Assembly (NCBI RefSeq): GCF_023243075.1
Contig: NZ_JALKFZ020000135.1
Coordinates: forward strand, 1 to 34,236
Reading direction: 5' to 3'
DNA from: Frankia sp. AiPa1
GTDB lineage: Bacteria; Actinomycetota; Actinomycetes; Frankiales; Frankiaceae
Length of the DNA: 34,236 nt
Below, piece after piece: positions 1 to 7,222 of the stretch. The number at the start of each line of letters is the position of its first letter. Position 1 is the first letter of the stretch. Both the position numbers and the translations under genes were made by a program. The notes beneath the pieces are model-generated. The model saw only the letters and a list, made by a program, of their open reading frames with translations. It was not told the origin of the DNA and did no database searches.

Positions 1-114
1 GCCGGCATCCCTCGGGCTTGCCGGCATCCCTCGGGCTTGCCGGCATCCCTCGGGCTTGCCGGCATCCCTCGGGCTTGTCGGCATCCCTCGGGCTTGTCGG
101 CATCCCGGGGGCCT
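1..114. repeat. 19-bp tandem repeat at the window edge
   Basis: The unit GCCGGCATCCCTCGGGCTT is repeated head to tail from base 1. Copies 1-4 are identical, copy 5 (77-95) differs only by GTCGG for GCCGG, and copy 6 (96-114) is degenerate. The array may continue upstream of the window. The 19-bp period is not a multiple of three, so it does not encode a regular peptide repeat. It lies past the stop of the minus-strand MFS gene. The function is unknown. Confidence 0.95.
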
Positions 115-179
115 CCCCAGCACCCCGGGGCGCTTGCCGGCGCGCCGGCGGGCTGGGTTGCTTCTCGTGGATCTCCGAC

Positions 180-1736
180 TCACGGCCGGTTGCCCCGGTG
201 AATCTCACTGTCCGTGTTGGTTTTCGGGGGTGGTGGGGCTGCTGGTGCGTGGGATGTCGCTTCTACCGGGTAATATTTCTGATTTGTTCCTTCGTAACCC
301 TGTAGAAGCGACACGGAGGTTTTCCGGGGCCGGTCCGTCGTCACGCGCTGCGGCGAGCAGGGCGGTGGCGAGTCGGCGGTGGGGAGAGCGCTCGCTGGCC
401 GTGACGACCGGAGCTGATGGTGAGGGCGCGCCACCGCCACCGGCACGGCGGGTTCGGCCGGGCGGGCCGTCATGGCCTGCGCGCGCAGCGGGCGCAGCAG
501 CAGCGCATAGGCGGGCCAGGCCAGCACCACGACGGCGAGGAACAGCAGCTGCACGGGCAGCCTGGTGCCGACCACCGCGACCAGCCCGCCGGCCAGGGGC
601 AGTGTGCTCTGGTTCAGCAGCACGATCAGGCTGATGACGCGGCCCCGTTCGGCTGCGGCGATCCAGTGCAGCCGTTCGACGCGGATGAAGACGTTGAACA
701 GTCCGGTCATGCCGATGCACAGGCCATAGCCGAGCACATACAGCGGGAACAGGCGCGCGACCCCGATCAGGGCCGCCCCGGCGGCGCTGCCCAGGAACGA
801 CAGTACGCCGACCTGGTAGATGGTCAGGCGGCGCAACAACCACGTCATCGACAGCAGGGTGACGATCGAGAACACCCCGACCGTGATCTGCAGCGTCGCG
901 AAGACCGTGGTGTGCTGGTGAAAGTGCCCGACAGTCAGGGGTGCCCCGGTGGCCATGGCGAGACCCACCATCAGGTTGGCGACCATCGCCAGCCCGACCA
1001 AGGACAGCAGGATCGGCGCCCCGGCAAGGCCGCGGATGCCGACCCGCAGGTCGCCGACCACACTGCGCCGCGGGTCCACCGAGACATCCGCGGCTCCTGC
1101 CCCACCCGAGGCTCCCGGCCCACCCGCGCCACCCGCGGCATTCACGGCGTCCGCGGTATCCGCGGTCCGTGCGCCGAGGCCACGCACTGCGGAAACGCCG
1201 CACGCGCCCACCGCGAACGCCGCCCCGCTCGCCCACAGCAACTGCGTCGGGGACGCCCAGAGCAGGATCAGCCCGCCCAGTGCCGGTCCGAAGACTCCCG
1301 ACCCACTGTTGATGATCTGCAGCACGCTCTGGGCGCGGGCCAGGTCCTCCTTCGCCACCAGCCACGGGATGGTCGACTCCAGCGCGATGAACGTCTGGGC
1401 ATAGCAGAACGCGCACAGCGCCATAAGCGCGGCGGTCAACGCGAAGGTATGCCCTGGCCACCTGGCCAGCGCCAGGACGGTGAGCAGGCACGCGGCCGCC
1501 CGGATGCTGTCGCTGACCGCGTAGACCCGGCGTCCACCGAACCGGTCGGACAGCACCCCGGCCAGCGGCAGGGAACCAAGCCGTGGCAGCCATTCGACCA
1601 GGAACGCGAAGCCCGCCAGCGACACGCTGCCCGTCGTGGTGTAGATGATCAGGGGCACGGCGAACTGCAGTACCTGATCACCCAGCGTCGACAGGACGCG
1701 GGCGCCCAGGAACACCCGCAGCCGCCAGCTACCCAT
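180..1736 (-). CDS. MFS transporter, probable exporter of the ATP-grasp/HDO cluster product
   Basis: This 518-residue membrane protein has about 12 hydrophobic segments. The loop GVLSDRFGGRR (residues 60-70) is the MFS motif A between helices 2 and 3. The ATG at 1736 was chosen because the protein then begins directly with MGSWRLRVFLGARVLSTLGD, as MFS proteins do; an in-frame start at 1829 would add a Trp/Pro-rich stretch that looks non-coding. The last helix ends near residue 410. The remaining 110 or so residues are low-complexity and run through a dispersed repeat and a palindrome, so the original stop may have been lost. It is the last gene of the minus-strand operon and overlaps a putative 47-aa ORF by 8 bp. 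Export of the cluster product is inferred from position only. Confidence 0.85.
   Translation of the reverse strand: MGSWRLRVFLGARVLSTLGDQVLQFAVPLIIYTTTGSVSLAGFAFLVEWLPRLGSLPLAGVLSDRFGGRRVYAVSDSIRAAACLLTVLALARWPGHTFALTAALMALCAFCYAQTFIALESTIPWLVAKEDLARAQSVLQIINSGSGVFGPALGGLILLWASPTQLLWASGAAFAVGACGVSAVRGLGARTADTADAVNAAGGAGGPGASGGAGAADVSVDPRRSVVGDLRVGIRGLAGAPILLSLVGLAMVANLMVGLAMATGAPLTVGHFHQHTTVFATLQITVGVFSIVTLLSMTWLLRRLTIYQVGVLSFLGSAAGAALIGVARLFPLYVLGYGLCIGMTGLFNVFIRVERLHWIAAAERGRVISLIVLLNQSTLPLAGGLVAVVGTRLPVQLLFLAVVVLAWPAYALLLRPLRAQAMTARPAEPAVPVAVARPHHQLRSSRPASALPTADSPPPCSPQRVTTDRPRKTSVSLLQGYEGTNQKYYPVEATSHAPAAPPPPKTNTDSEIHRGNRP
200..364 (-). repeat. Dispersed repeat copy A, interrupted by a palindrome
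   Basis: Read on the minus strand, this segment resembles 30796-30902 on the plus strand. The block 247-200 matches 30855-30902 at 42 of 48 positions without gaps. The block GCGCGTGACGACGG (348-335) equals 30813-30826, and GGCCCCGGAAAACC (331-318) equals 30830-30843. Between the last two matching blocks copy A has 70 bases (248-317) where copy B has 11, and the extra sequence contains the 57-bp palindrome at 256-312. The tail of the MFS reading frame runs through it. Confidence 0.75.
256..312. repeat. 57-bp palindromic element (11-bp perfect arms)
   Basis: The arms GTCGCTTCTAC (256-266) and GTAGAAGCGAC (302-312) are perfect reverse complements around a 35-nt AT-rich loop, in otherwise very GC-rich DNA. 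The element accounts for nearly all of the extra length of dispersed-repeat copy A relative to copy B, so it looks like a small inserted element. It could also fold as an RNA hairpin, but there is no T-tract to support a classical terminator. Confidence 0.7.
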
Positions 1737-1872
1737 GCCCCCACCCCACGATGACCACGACGCCGCCCAGGACGATGACCATGGCGGTGTCCACATCGGT
1801 GCCGGCGGCAGCATCCAGGGCAGCAGCATCCAGGGCGGCGGCGTCCTGGATGGCAGTGTCCTGGATGGCCAT
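1729..1872 (-). CDS. Putative 47-aa peptide between ATP-grasp ligase and exporter
   Basis: An ATG at 1872 opens a 47-residue frame 7 nt after the stop of the third ATP-grasp gene. It ends in TAG at 1729, overlapping the MFS start by 8 bp, a layout that suggests translational coupling. The peptide begins MAIQDTAIQD, continues with alternating LD and AAA blocks, then has a hydrophobic stretch (about residues 30-42) and ends in GWGHG. Third codon positions are mostly G/C. No strong ribosome-binding site precedes it, and the DNA is internally repetitive, so it may be a non-coding spacer. If translated, it could be a precursor or substrate peptide, or a small membrane partner of the exporter. I recognise no family. 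Confidence 0.4.
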   Translation of the reverse strand: MAIQDTAIQDAAALDAAALDAAAGTDVDTAMVIVLGGVVVIVGWGHG

Positions 1873-1879
1873 GGGAACG

Positions 1880-3154
1880 TCAGCGGACGCGGACATCGAT
1901 GTCAATCCGTTCCTCGATGGCCGCGCTGAGCCGGTCGAGGCGATCCAGCAGCGTCGCGGCGGTGTCGGCGACCAGAATGATCTGCCCGACGAAGCCGGCG
2001 TTGTCCGCGATCTCGGCGCGCACCCGCTGCCCGGGCGACGCGCGGAGCCCGCCGTCATGCAGCGGGATGCCGAGCTCGTCCGCCACCGCCGCGACGTCCG
2101 GGGTGGAGACGACGACGCCGTCCCGCGGCGCGCGCAGCATCCGGATGCCGCTCACCGCCTGGGCCCGCGGTCGGCTGGGCCGCATCGCGTCGCCGGTCGA
2201 CCAGCGCAGCCATTCCCGCCATGGATCGAAGCCGGGAAAGGCGAGCCTGGCCAGATCCCAGATGTGCATGCCGCCGGGGCGCAGGTTGGTCTCGACCGCC
2301 GCGACCCCCCGCTCCAACAGGAACAACTCGGTGTGAAATGCCCCGTTGGCCGGGGACACCAGCTGCCGGACGTGGGCGCCGGCCTGATCGAGCAGAACGG
2401 TCTGGACCTCGTCCAGCGGCGCCGGCACGACCTGCTGGAACTCGGCGCGGAACCGGCCCGAGGTGGTGCGCTTCTCCGTCAGCCAGTGCGCGCCGCCGAC
2501 GAAGTCCCAGCTGTATTCGCGGGCGCCGGTCACGAGCGTCTCCACCATCACGCCGTGGTCGTGGTACGGCGCCAGGGCCGTCCACAGGGTCGGGCAGGCG
2601 GCGAGGTCGGGCACGAGCTGGCAGCCGCGACTGTTGCCCTCGCTGGTCGGTTTCACGAACGCCGTGCCGCCGAAGCGCGCGACGGCGGCCTCGAACTCGG
2701 CGAGCGAGCGCACGACCAGGCTGCGCAGCGGCGTGTAGCCGGTCGGATGGTGGGCGCACGCGGCCTCGACCGCGCGGAACCGGTGTTTGTCCAGGCCGAT
2801 CGCCGCCCGGGTCGGCCCGGCGCCGGGCAGCCCGAACCGCGCCGCCAGATGGGCCCCCATCACGACGCCGCGGTCGGAGAACGGCAGCACGCCGATCGGC
2901 CGCAGGCCGTGGCGCCTCAGCCGCGCGGCGACCCGCTCGGCCACGGCGGCCGCATCCGGCGTGTCGGCCAAGCCGAGCTGGCCGAGCGGGGCGGCGATCA
3001 CGACGTCGGCGGCCGCGTCGTCCTGTGGCCTCGGTTGGTCCGTGACCAGGACGAGCCGCGCCCGGTACTCCTGGTGGCACAGGTCGCGTAGCTTCGCGAC
3101 GTCGTAGACGCGGGTGTTGTTGTAGCCGGTAAGGACGAAGCACGCGGCGCTCAT
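1880..3154 (-). CDS. ATP-grasp ligase 3 of the cluster
   Basis: This 424-residue protein has an ATP-grasp fold. It shows the nucleotide-binding lysine in FVKPTSEGNSRG (K168), a second ATP-binding segment METLVTGAREYSWDF (about 204-218), FHTELF with E276, and a metal/ATP loop ETNLRPGGMHI (288-298). Proteins of this superfamily couple a carboxylate to an amine through an acyl-phosphate and release ADP. The N-terminal about 100 residues form the usual pre-ATP-grasp region, and a C-terminal extension of about 110 residues follows the catalytic core. The ATG at 3154 overlaps the TGA of ligase 2 (ATGA), which fixes the start; a longer in-frame upstream extension is a shadow of ligase 2. The substrate cannot be read from sequence. 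Confidence 0.85.
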   Translation of the reverse strand: MSAACFVLTGYNNTRVYDVAKLRDLCHQEYRARLVLVTDQPRPQDDAAADVVIAAPLGQLGLADTPDAAAVAERVAARLRRHGLRPIGVLPFSDRGVVMGAHLAARFGLPGAGPTRAAIGLDKHRFRAVEAACAHHPTGYTPLRSLVVRSLAEFEAAVARFGGTAFVKPTSEGNSRGCQLVPDLAACPTLWTALAPYHDHGVMVETLVTGAREYSWDFVGGAHWLTEKRTTSGRFRAEFQQVVPAPLDEVQTVLLDQAGAHVRQLVSPANGAFHTELFLLERGVAAVETNLRPGGMHIWDLARLAFPGFDPWREWLRWSTGDAMRPSRPRAQAVSGIRMLRAPRDGVVVSTPDVAAVADELGIPLHDGGLRASPGQRVRAEIADNAGFVGQIILVADTAATLLDRLDRLSAAIEERIDIDVRVR

Positions 3155-4317
3155 GCCGACTCCATGACGGCCGTCTGCGTGCAGATCTCGGCGAGGGTGT
3201 CCCGCAGCTCCTGGGGGGTGCCGCGGACCATTCCGGACAGCGGTGTCGCCGCCGCCGCGTAGCTGATCTCGCCCGCCCTGGCCGCGGGGCGATCGTTGTG
3301 CACGTAGGAAACCAGGCGCCCGGCGAAGCGGTCCGGGTCGAAATCGACGCTGGTGCCCTGGGCGCGATGGTGCGCCGGGAAGACGAACCAGCCGTACCAG
3401 TGCGCCGAGGGCCGCGTGGGGGGTTCGTCGATGTCGCCGAACAGTTGGTGTGCCAGGTCCACCTGGTAGAGGTTGACGCCGGTGCGCAGCTCGAACGTCT
3501 CCGCGACGCCGGCGCCGCCGACCCGGCTCGCCGTCTCCAGGAACAGGAACCGGCCCTCGCCGTCCCGGATCAGCTCGAAGTGGAAGGCGCCGTCGCGCTG
3601 GCCGAGCACGGGCAGCGTGCGGCGCAGCAGCGCGAGCGCGTCCGGCTCGTCCGGTGTCTGCGCGGAACCCAGTGGGCTGCCATGGGCGAAGTTCAGACAG
3701 TCCCCGATGTAGACGCTGCTCGTCACCGCGCGCACGGCGCCGCCGCGCAGGTAGCCGTCGAGATGCCAGATCTCGCCCGGCACGAACTGCTCGACGAACA
3801 CGTCGGACGCCGCCCCGCGCCCGGCCAGGCGGTCGAGAATCTGCCGGGCATCGCCGGTCTCGATGCCGGTGCTGGACGCCTCCAGCCGAGGCTTGATCAG
3901 ATACGTGCCGGTGGCGGGCGGGTCGCGGCGGAAGTCCGCGACGGTGCGGAACGCCGGCTGGGGGATACCGGCGGCCGCGGCGCGGGTGCGCATCAGCCAC
4001 TTGTCCCGCAGCGGCGCGATGTCGGCCGGCTGGTCGCCGGGGATGGCGAACCTCGCGCGCAGGTACGCCGCCGGCAGCAGGTCATATTCGGAGCGGGCGA
4101 TCAGCCGATCCGCCGTGCCCAGCCAGTCGGCGTGCTGTGCGGCCAGCGCGTCGACGTCCGCGGTCGGGGTGGTCAGGACCCGGCGGTCCGCACCGGCCGG
4201 CAGAGCATCGGTCGTGCCGGTCGCGCTGAGGTAGCGCACGACGTGGCGGCCGTGGTCGATGGCCAGGTCGTAACGGATCTTCGTGAAGGGGATGCGGTGC
4301 AGGATGACGATGTTCAT
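3151..4317 (-). CDS. ATP-grasp ligase 2 of the cluster
   Basis: This is a 388-residue ATP-grasp enzyme. Visible landmarks are the DKWLMR lysine (K106), LIKPRLEASSTG (K142), VEQFVPGEIWHLDGY (E176), FHFEL (E248) and ETASRVGG (261-268), the order expected for the ATP and magnesium sites of carboxylate-amine ligases. The ATG at 4317 overlaps the stop of ligase 1, and its own TGA overlaps the start of ligase 3, so the three ligases are translationally coupled. It is clearly diverged from both neighbours, which argues against a recent tandem duplication and for three different coupling steps. The substrates are unknown. Confidence 0.87.
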   Translation of the reverse strand: MNIVILHRIPFTKIRYDLAIDHGRHVVRYLSATGTTDALPAGADRRVLTTPTADVDALAAQHADWLGTADRLIARSEYDLLPAAYLRARFAIPGDQPADIAPLRDKWLMRTRAAAAGIPQPAFRTVADFRRDPPATGTYLIKPRLEASSTGIETGDARQILDRLAGRGAASDVFVEQFVPGEIWHLDGYLRGGAVRAVTSSVYIGDCLNFAHGSPLGSAQTPDEPDALALLRRTLPVLGQRDGAFHFELIRDGEGRFLFLETASRVGGAGVAETFELRTGVNLYQVDLAHQLFGDIDEPPTRPSAHWYGWFVFPAHHRAQGTSVDFDPDRFAGRLVSYVHNDRPAARAGEISYAAAATPLSGMVRGTPQELRDTLAEICTQTAVMESA

Positions 4318-5648
4318 GGTCGATAGCCGATCTCCAGATAGGACTCCGTCTCGACGATGAAGTCGGCCAGCAGGTCGGGGCCGAGCGCGGTGACGTCCCA
4401 CAGCGCCTGGCCGACGAAGATCTCCCGATCGACGGATGGCAGCGTGCCGCCCTCGTGGACGAGAACCTTGTCCTCCACGACCTCGATCCGGCCCGGCCGC
4501 CGGCTCAGCCGGGCGATCTGGCGCCCCGGCTCGCCGAAGAACACCCGAAAGAAGGTCCTGCGCACACCGTCGACCGTCGGCTCGTCGCCCGCCCTCCCGC
4601 CGGCGACCGTCTCGCTGGCCGCTGGTGCGTCGGCCGTCCACGGGTCGGCCGGTAGCTGGGGGGCGTCCGCGACCAGCAGGTCGATCCACCGGCCCAGCAG
4701 GTCCACGCCACTGTGCAGCCGCGTGCTGGGGACGATGTACGCGCCGCCGATCCGCGGATTGACCTCGACGATCTCCCAGACGCCCCCGCTGGTGTACCGG
4801 GCCTCGACGTGGTGCACGCCGGTGTCCACGCCCAGCGCCTTCAGCACGAGGGTGACGTGGTCGACGCCGTGCCCGATCACCGCGGCGCCCAGCGAGACGG
4901 GTGGGCAGGCGCAGGCGTTCTCGAGTACCGTCCGCCCGGACTCACGCAGGTCGACCTTCTCGTGCACCGCGTGCACGCTCGCCGAGCCGTGCTCGACGCT
5001 GACCTCGAAGCTGCACTCCACGCCGTCGATGAACTCCTCGATCAGGAACGACGGGGCGCCCTCGAAAGCGCCGGCATAGGCGACGTCGCGCGCCGCGCGT
5101 TCCCAGAGCGCCGCAAGCTCCGCGGCGCCCTCGATCCGGTCCGCGCGCAGCGCGCCCAGCGAGGCGAACCCGGTGCGCGGCTTGACGAAGTATCGGGACG
5201 GGTCGGTCAGGGCCGCATAGCGCTCGGTGTCGAACGGCCAGGCCGCCACCTGCGACAGACCGTGCTCCCGAAGACGTTCGCGCATCCTCAGCTTGTCCCG
5301 CAGCCCGCGGACGGTCTGTTCGGTCAGGTCGCCGACGCCGAGCGACCGGTTCGCGGACGCCATCAGCTCCCGGTAGGCGTCCCAGACGGTGAGACAGCCG
5401 AGCAGCCGGACACCGGCCGCCGACAGCCGCGTGAGCACGGCGTCGACGTCGGCGGGCCGCAGGCAGTGGCCGTCGGTGACGTCCAGCGCGGCGACCTGCG
5501 AGCGCCAGTGCGGTGCCCCGGCATCCTGCGCGGGACGCGACGACAGGACGTAGGGGGTGATCCCACGCTGGCGCAGGGCGTCGGCCAGCGGCGCCACCAT
5601 GGATTTGAGCTGGTGCGAGAGAAGGAGAAATCCAGGATTCCCAGCCAT
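4314..5648 (-). CDS. ATP-grasp ligase 1 of the cluster
   Basis: This is a 444-residue ATP-grasp protein. The lysine in YFVKPRTGFASLG (K156), the adenine-side segment LIEEFIDGVECSFEV (about 202-216), an acidic residue in HHVEARY (E282) and EVNPRIGGAYIV (295-306) mark the ATP and magnesium sites. The EVNPRIGG form is common in amino-acid and dipeptide ligases of the BacD/carboxylate-amine type. A Pro/Ala-rich insertion sits near residues 335-355, followed by a C-terminal domain of the kind seen in these ligases. The start at 5648 lies 74 nt after the HDO-type gene. It is the first of three ligases in the operon. Peptide- or amide-bond formation is a family inference. Confidence 0.87.
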   Translation of the reverse strand: MAGNPGFLLLSHQLKSMVAPLADALRQRGITPYVLSSRPAQDAGAPHWRSQVAALDVTDGHCLRPADVDAVLTRLSAAGVRLLGCLTVWDAYRELMASANRSLGVGDLTEQTVRGLRDKLRMRERLREHGLSQVAAWPFDTERYAALTDPSRYFVKPRTGFASLGALRADRIEGAAELAALWERAARDVAYAGAFEGAPSFLIEEFIDGVECSFEVSVEHGSASVHAVHEKVDLRESGRTVLENACACPPVSLGAAVIGHGVDHVTLVLKALGVDTGVHHVEARYTSGGVWEIVEVNPRIGGAYIVPSTRLHSGVDLLGRWIDLLVADAPQLPADPWTADAPAASETVAGGRAGDEPTVDGVRRTFFRVFFGEPGRQIARLSRRPGRIEVVEDKVLVHEGGTLPSVDREIFVGQALWDVTALGPDLLADFIVETESYLEIGYRP

Positions 5649-5722
5649 GTCGATAATCCGTTCTCAAAGGACGCGGGCCGGGCCGGCGGCAGGTGCGGTG
5701 GACCGCCGTCGACCCGGCGGGA

Positions 5723-6478
5723 TCAGACCAACTGCAGATCAGTGGTGCCGAAACGCTCATAGAGGTCCACGAAGAACTGCCTGAGCAGCTCCTGGATCTC
5801 GTCGAAGTAACGCTTGATATCGACGATGTCCTGCTCGCTCTCGACGAAGAGACTGAGTATGTCCCACATGTCCTGGGTGTGGTCCTCGACGAGATCCGTG
5901 TTCAGGTGCGCGGCCTGACCGACGATCATGTCCTTGCCCAGTGATGTGGACATGGCCTTGATCTGCTTCGGGGTGATCTTCTGTGTGGTGTATTCCACCA
6001 GATAGCTGTAGCAGATCACGCCGAGCACCTTTTCGTGCTCCGCGACGAAATACAGGTAGCCGGCCAGCAGGCGGGTGTAGAGATTCGGCTCGGTCGCGAA
6101 GATGTCCTGGGCGGACAGACCCACCTTCTCGGCGTCCTTCATGAACAGGACGTCGTGCAGCATTTCCTCGTCCTGATAGGCGGCGTAGAGCTTGGCTGCC
6201 TCGGCGTTGACGCCGGTGATCTTGTGAAGTGCGTAGGACTGCGCGGTGCGCATCAACCGGATCCGCCAGGCATGCTCGATCAGCGTCTGCCGGTAGTACT
6301 TGAGGTGGATCTCGGTGCCCTCGAGGTGCCGCGCGAACGGCACGGTCGCATTCCACTGTTCGATCTTCGCGTCCAGGAAGGTGTCGATGTCCTGCTTGGC
6401 CCGGGCGCTCTCGCCGGGGGAGAGGAACGGCTTGCGGCGCAGCAGCGCGCTGTGGGTGAGGCGGTTCGAGGTCTGCAT
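5723..6478 (-). CDS. Haem-oxygenase-like diiron (HDO-type) enzyme 1
   Basis: This is a 251-residue all-helical protein. Its candidate metal ligands are E68 (LIEHAWR), E105-x2-H108 (DEEMLHDV), E162 (VEYTTQ), H191-x3-D195 and D199/H200 (HLNTDLVEDH). This layout resembles the HDO superfamily (UndA, BesC and the central domain of SznF), whose members use an Fe2 cofactor and oxygen for N-oxygenation, C-C cleavage or fragmentation. The last helix differs from the usual H-x3-D-x2-H pattern, so the iron site may be variant. The ATG at 6478 follows GGGAGC. Its upstream neighbour is a ferredoxin, a plausible electron donor, and downstream are three ATP-grasp ligases. The reaction is not predictable; a cofactor-free TenA-like role remains possible. 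Confidence 0.75.
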   Translation of the reverse strand: MQTSNRLTHSALLRRKPFLSPGESARAKQDIDTFLDAKIEQWNATVPFARHLEGTEIHLKYYRQTLIEHAWRIRLMRTAQSYALHKITGVNAEAAKLYAAYQDEEMLHDVLFMKDAEKVGLSAQDIFATEPNLYTRLLAGYLYFVAEHEKVLGVICYSYLVEYTTQKITPKQIKAMSTSLGKDMIVGQAAHLNTDLVEDHTQDMWDILSLFVESEQDIVDIKRYFDEIQELLRQFFVDLYERFGTTDLQLV

Positions 6479-6534
6479 GCCAGTGCTCCCGGTGCTGGTA
6501 GATGCTGGTAGATGGCGGACTCGGGGATTTGTGC

Positions 6535-6807
6535 TCAGTGGACTTCGGCCAGGACGGCGTCGCCGTACGCCCGGCTCTGACAGGCCAGGCGCATCGCTGG
6601 ACTGTCCTCGCCGAGGAGCTCGAAGAGCCGCTCCTCCCGCGCGGTTCGCGGCGACAGGTTCTCGCCGCCGCTCACGATCCGCACGGCACAGATCCCGCAC
6701 CTGCCGGATCTGCAGCCGAACGTTATGATGTCGTCCATCTCGGTCAGGTCGACGTAACCATCGAATTCGACCTTTTCATCGGCGTTGACAAATTTCAGAC
6801 TTGGCAT
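6535..6807 (-). CDS. Plant-type 2Fe-2S ferredoxin
   Basis: This 90-residue protein has cysteines at 32, 37, 40 and 76 in the order CRSGRCGIC and ACQ, the C-x4-C-x2-C...C ligand set of plant-type 2Fe-2S ferredoxins. The ATG at 6807 is preceded by GGAGGT at good spacing. It is the promoter-proximal gene of the minus-strand cluster, 56 nt ahead of the HDO-type gene. It most likely delivers electrons to that oxygenase from an unlinked reductase. The short spacer before the next gene contains a 10-bp direct duplication (GATGCTGGTA). Confidence 0.92.
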   Translation of the reverse strand: MPSLKFVNADEKVEFDGYVDLTEMDDIITFGCRSGRCGICAVRIVSGGENLSPRTAREERLFELLGEDSPAMRLACQSRAYGDAVLAEVH

Positions 6808-7222
6808 TCGGCACCTCCAGGTCAGCAGGTCGGACGGGCCGCCGGGCCGGCCAGGCACAGAACGGTCGTCGACGTTATTCTCAACTCCCCGCGCAGTGAT
6901 TCCTGCAGCGCTCTGGCCCGGCGCTTCCGCGCAGGAGAGATCTGGTTCCTCCTATTTGGATAGGCTCGGTGGTTACAAGATCTGCTGGATCGCGTCTGTC
7001 TCGGCACCCGGCAGGCTCTCCCGGGACATCCCGAGCAAGGGAACGCGACGCTGGTTTGCAATCCGACTTCAGGGAGCGGCAAGAAACCTGCCGGAGCCGT
7101 ATCCACCGTCGCTGGCCAGGAGGTTTCCGCGACCTCCCGCCGGCTGACCGTTCTGGTGGCGGCGGCCATCCGCGCCACAACCATCCGGTTGCCGTCTGAT
7201 GAGGGATTACGTGAATTACTTT
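6808..7222. other. Upstream region of the ferredoxin operon, no clear gene
   Basis: Reading frames here look like non-coding shadows. The segment must hold the promoter of the minus-strand ferredoxin-HDO-ligase operon, but I could not identify a convincing -35/-10 pair. Two short AT-rich patches (about 6945-6985 and 7198-7225) stand out in GC-rich DNA. The left part may contain leftover sequence of the broken FUSC-like gene to its right. Confidence 0.5.

Noticed and set aside
1..114. CRISPR-like array
   Set aside because: The 19-bp units are directly adjacent with no unique spacers, and no cas genes are present.
417..1754. Long plus-strand frames opposite the MFS gene
   Set aside because: The translations are Arg/Gln/Pro/Asp-rich shadows with no family features; the minus strand encodes a clear MFS protein.
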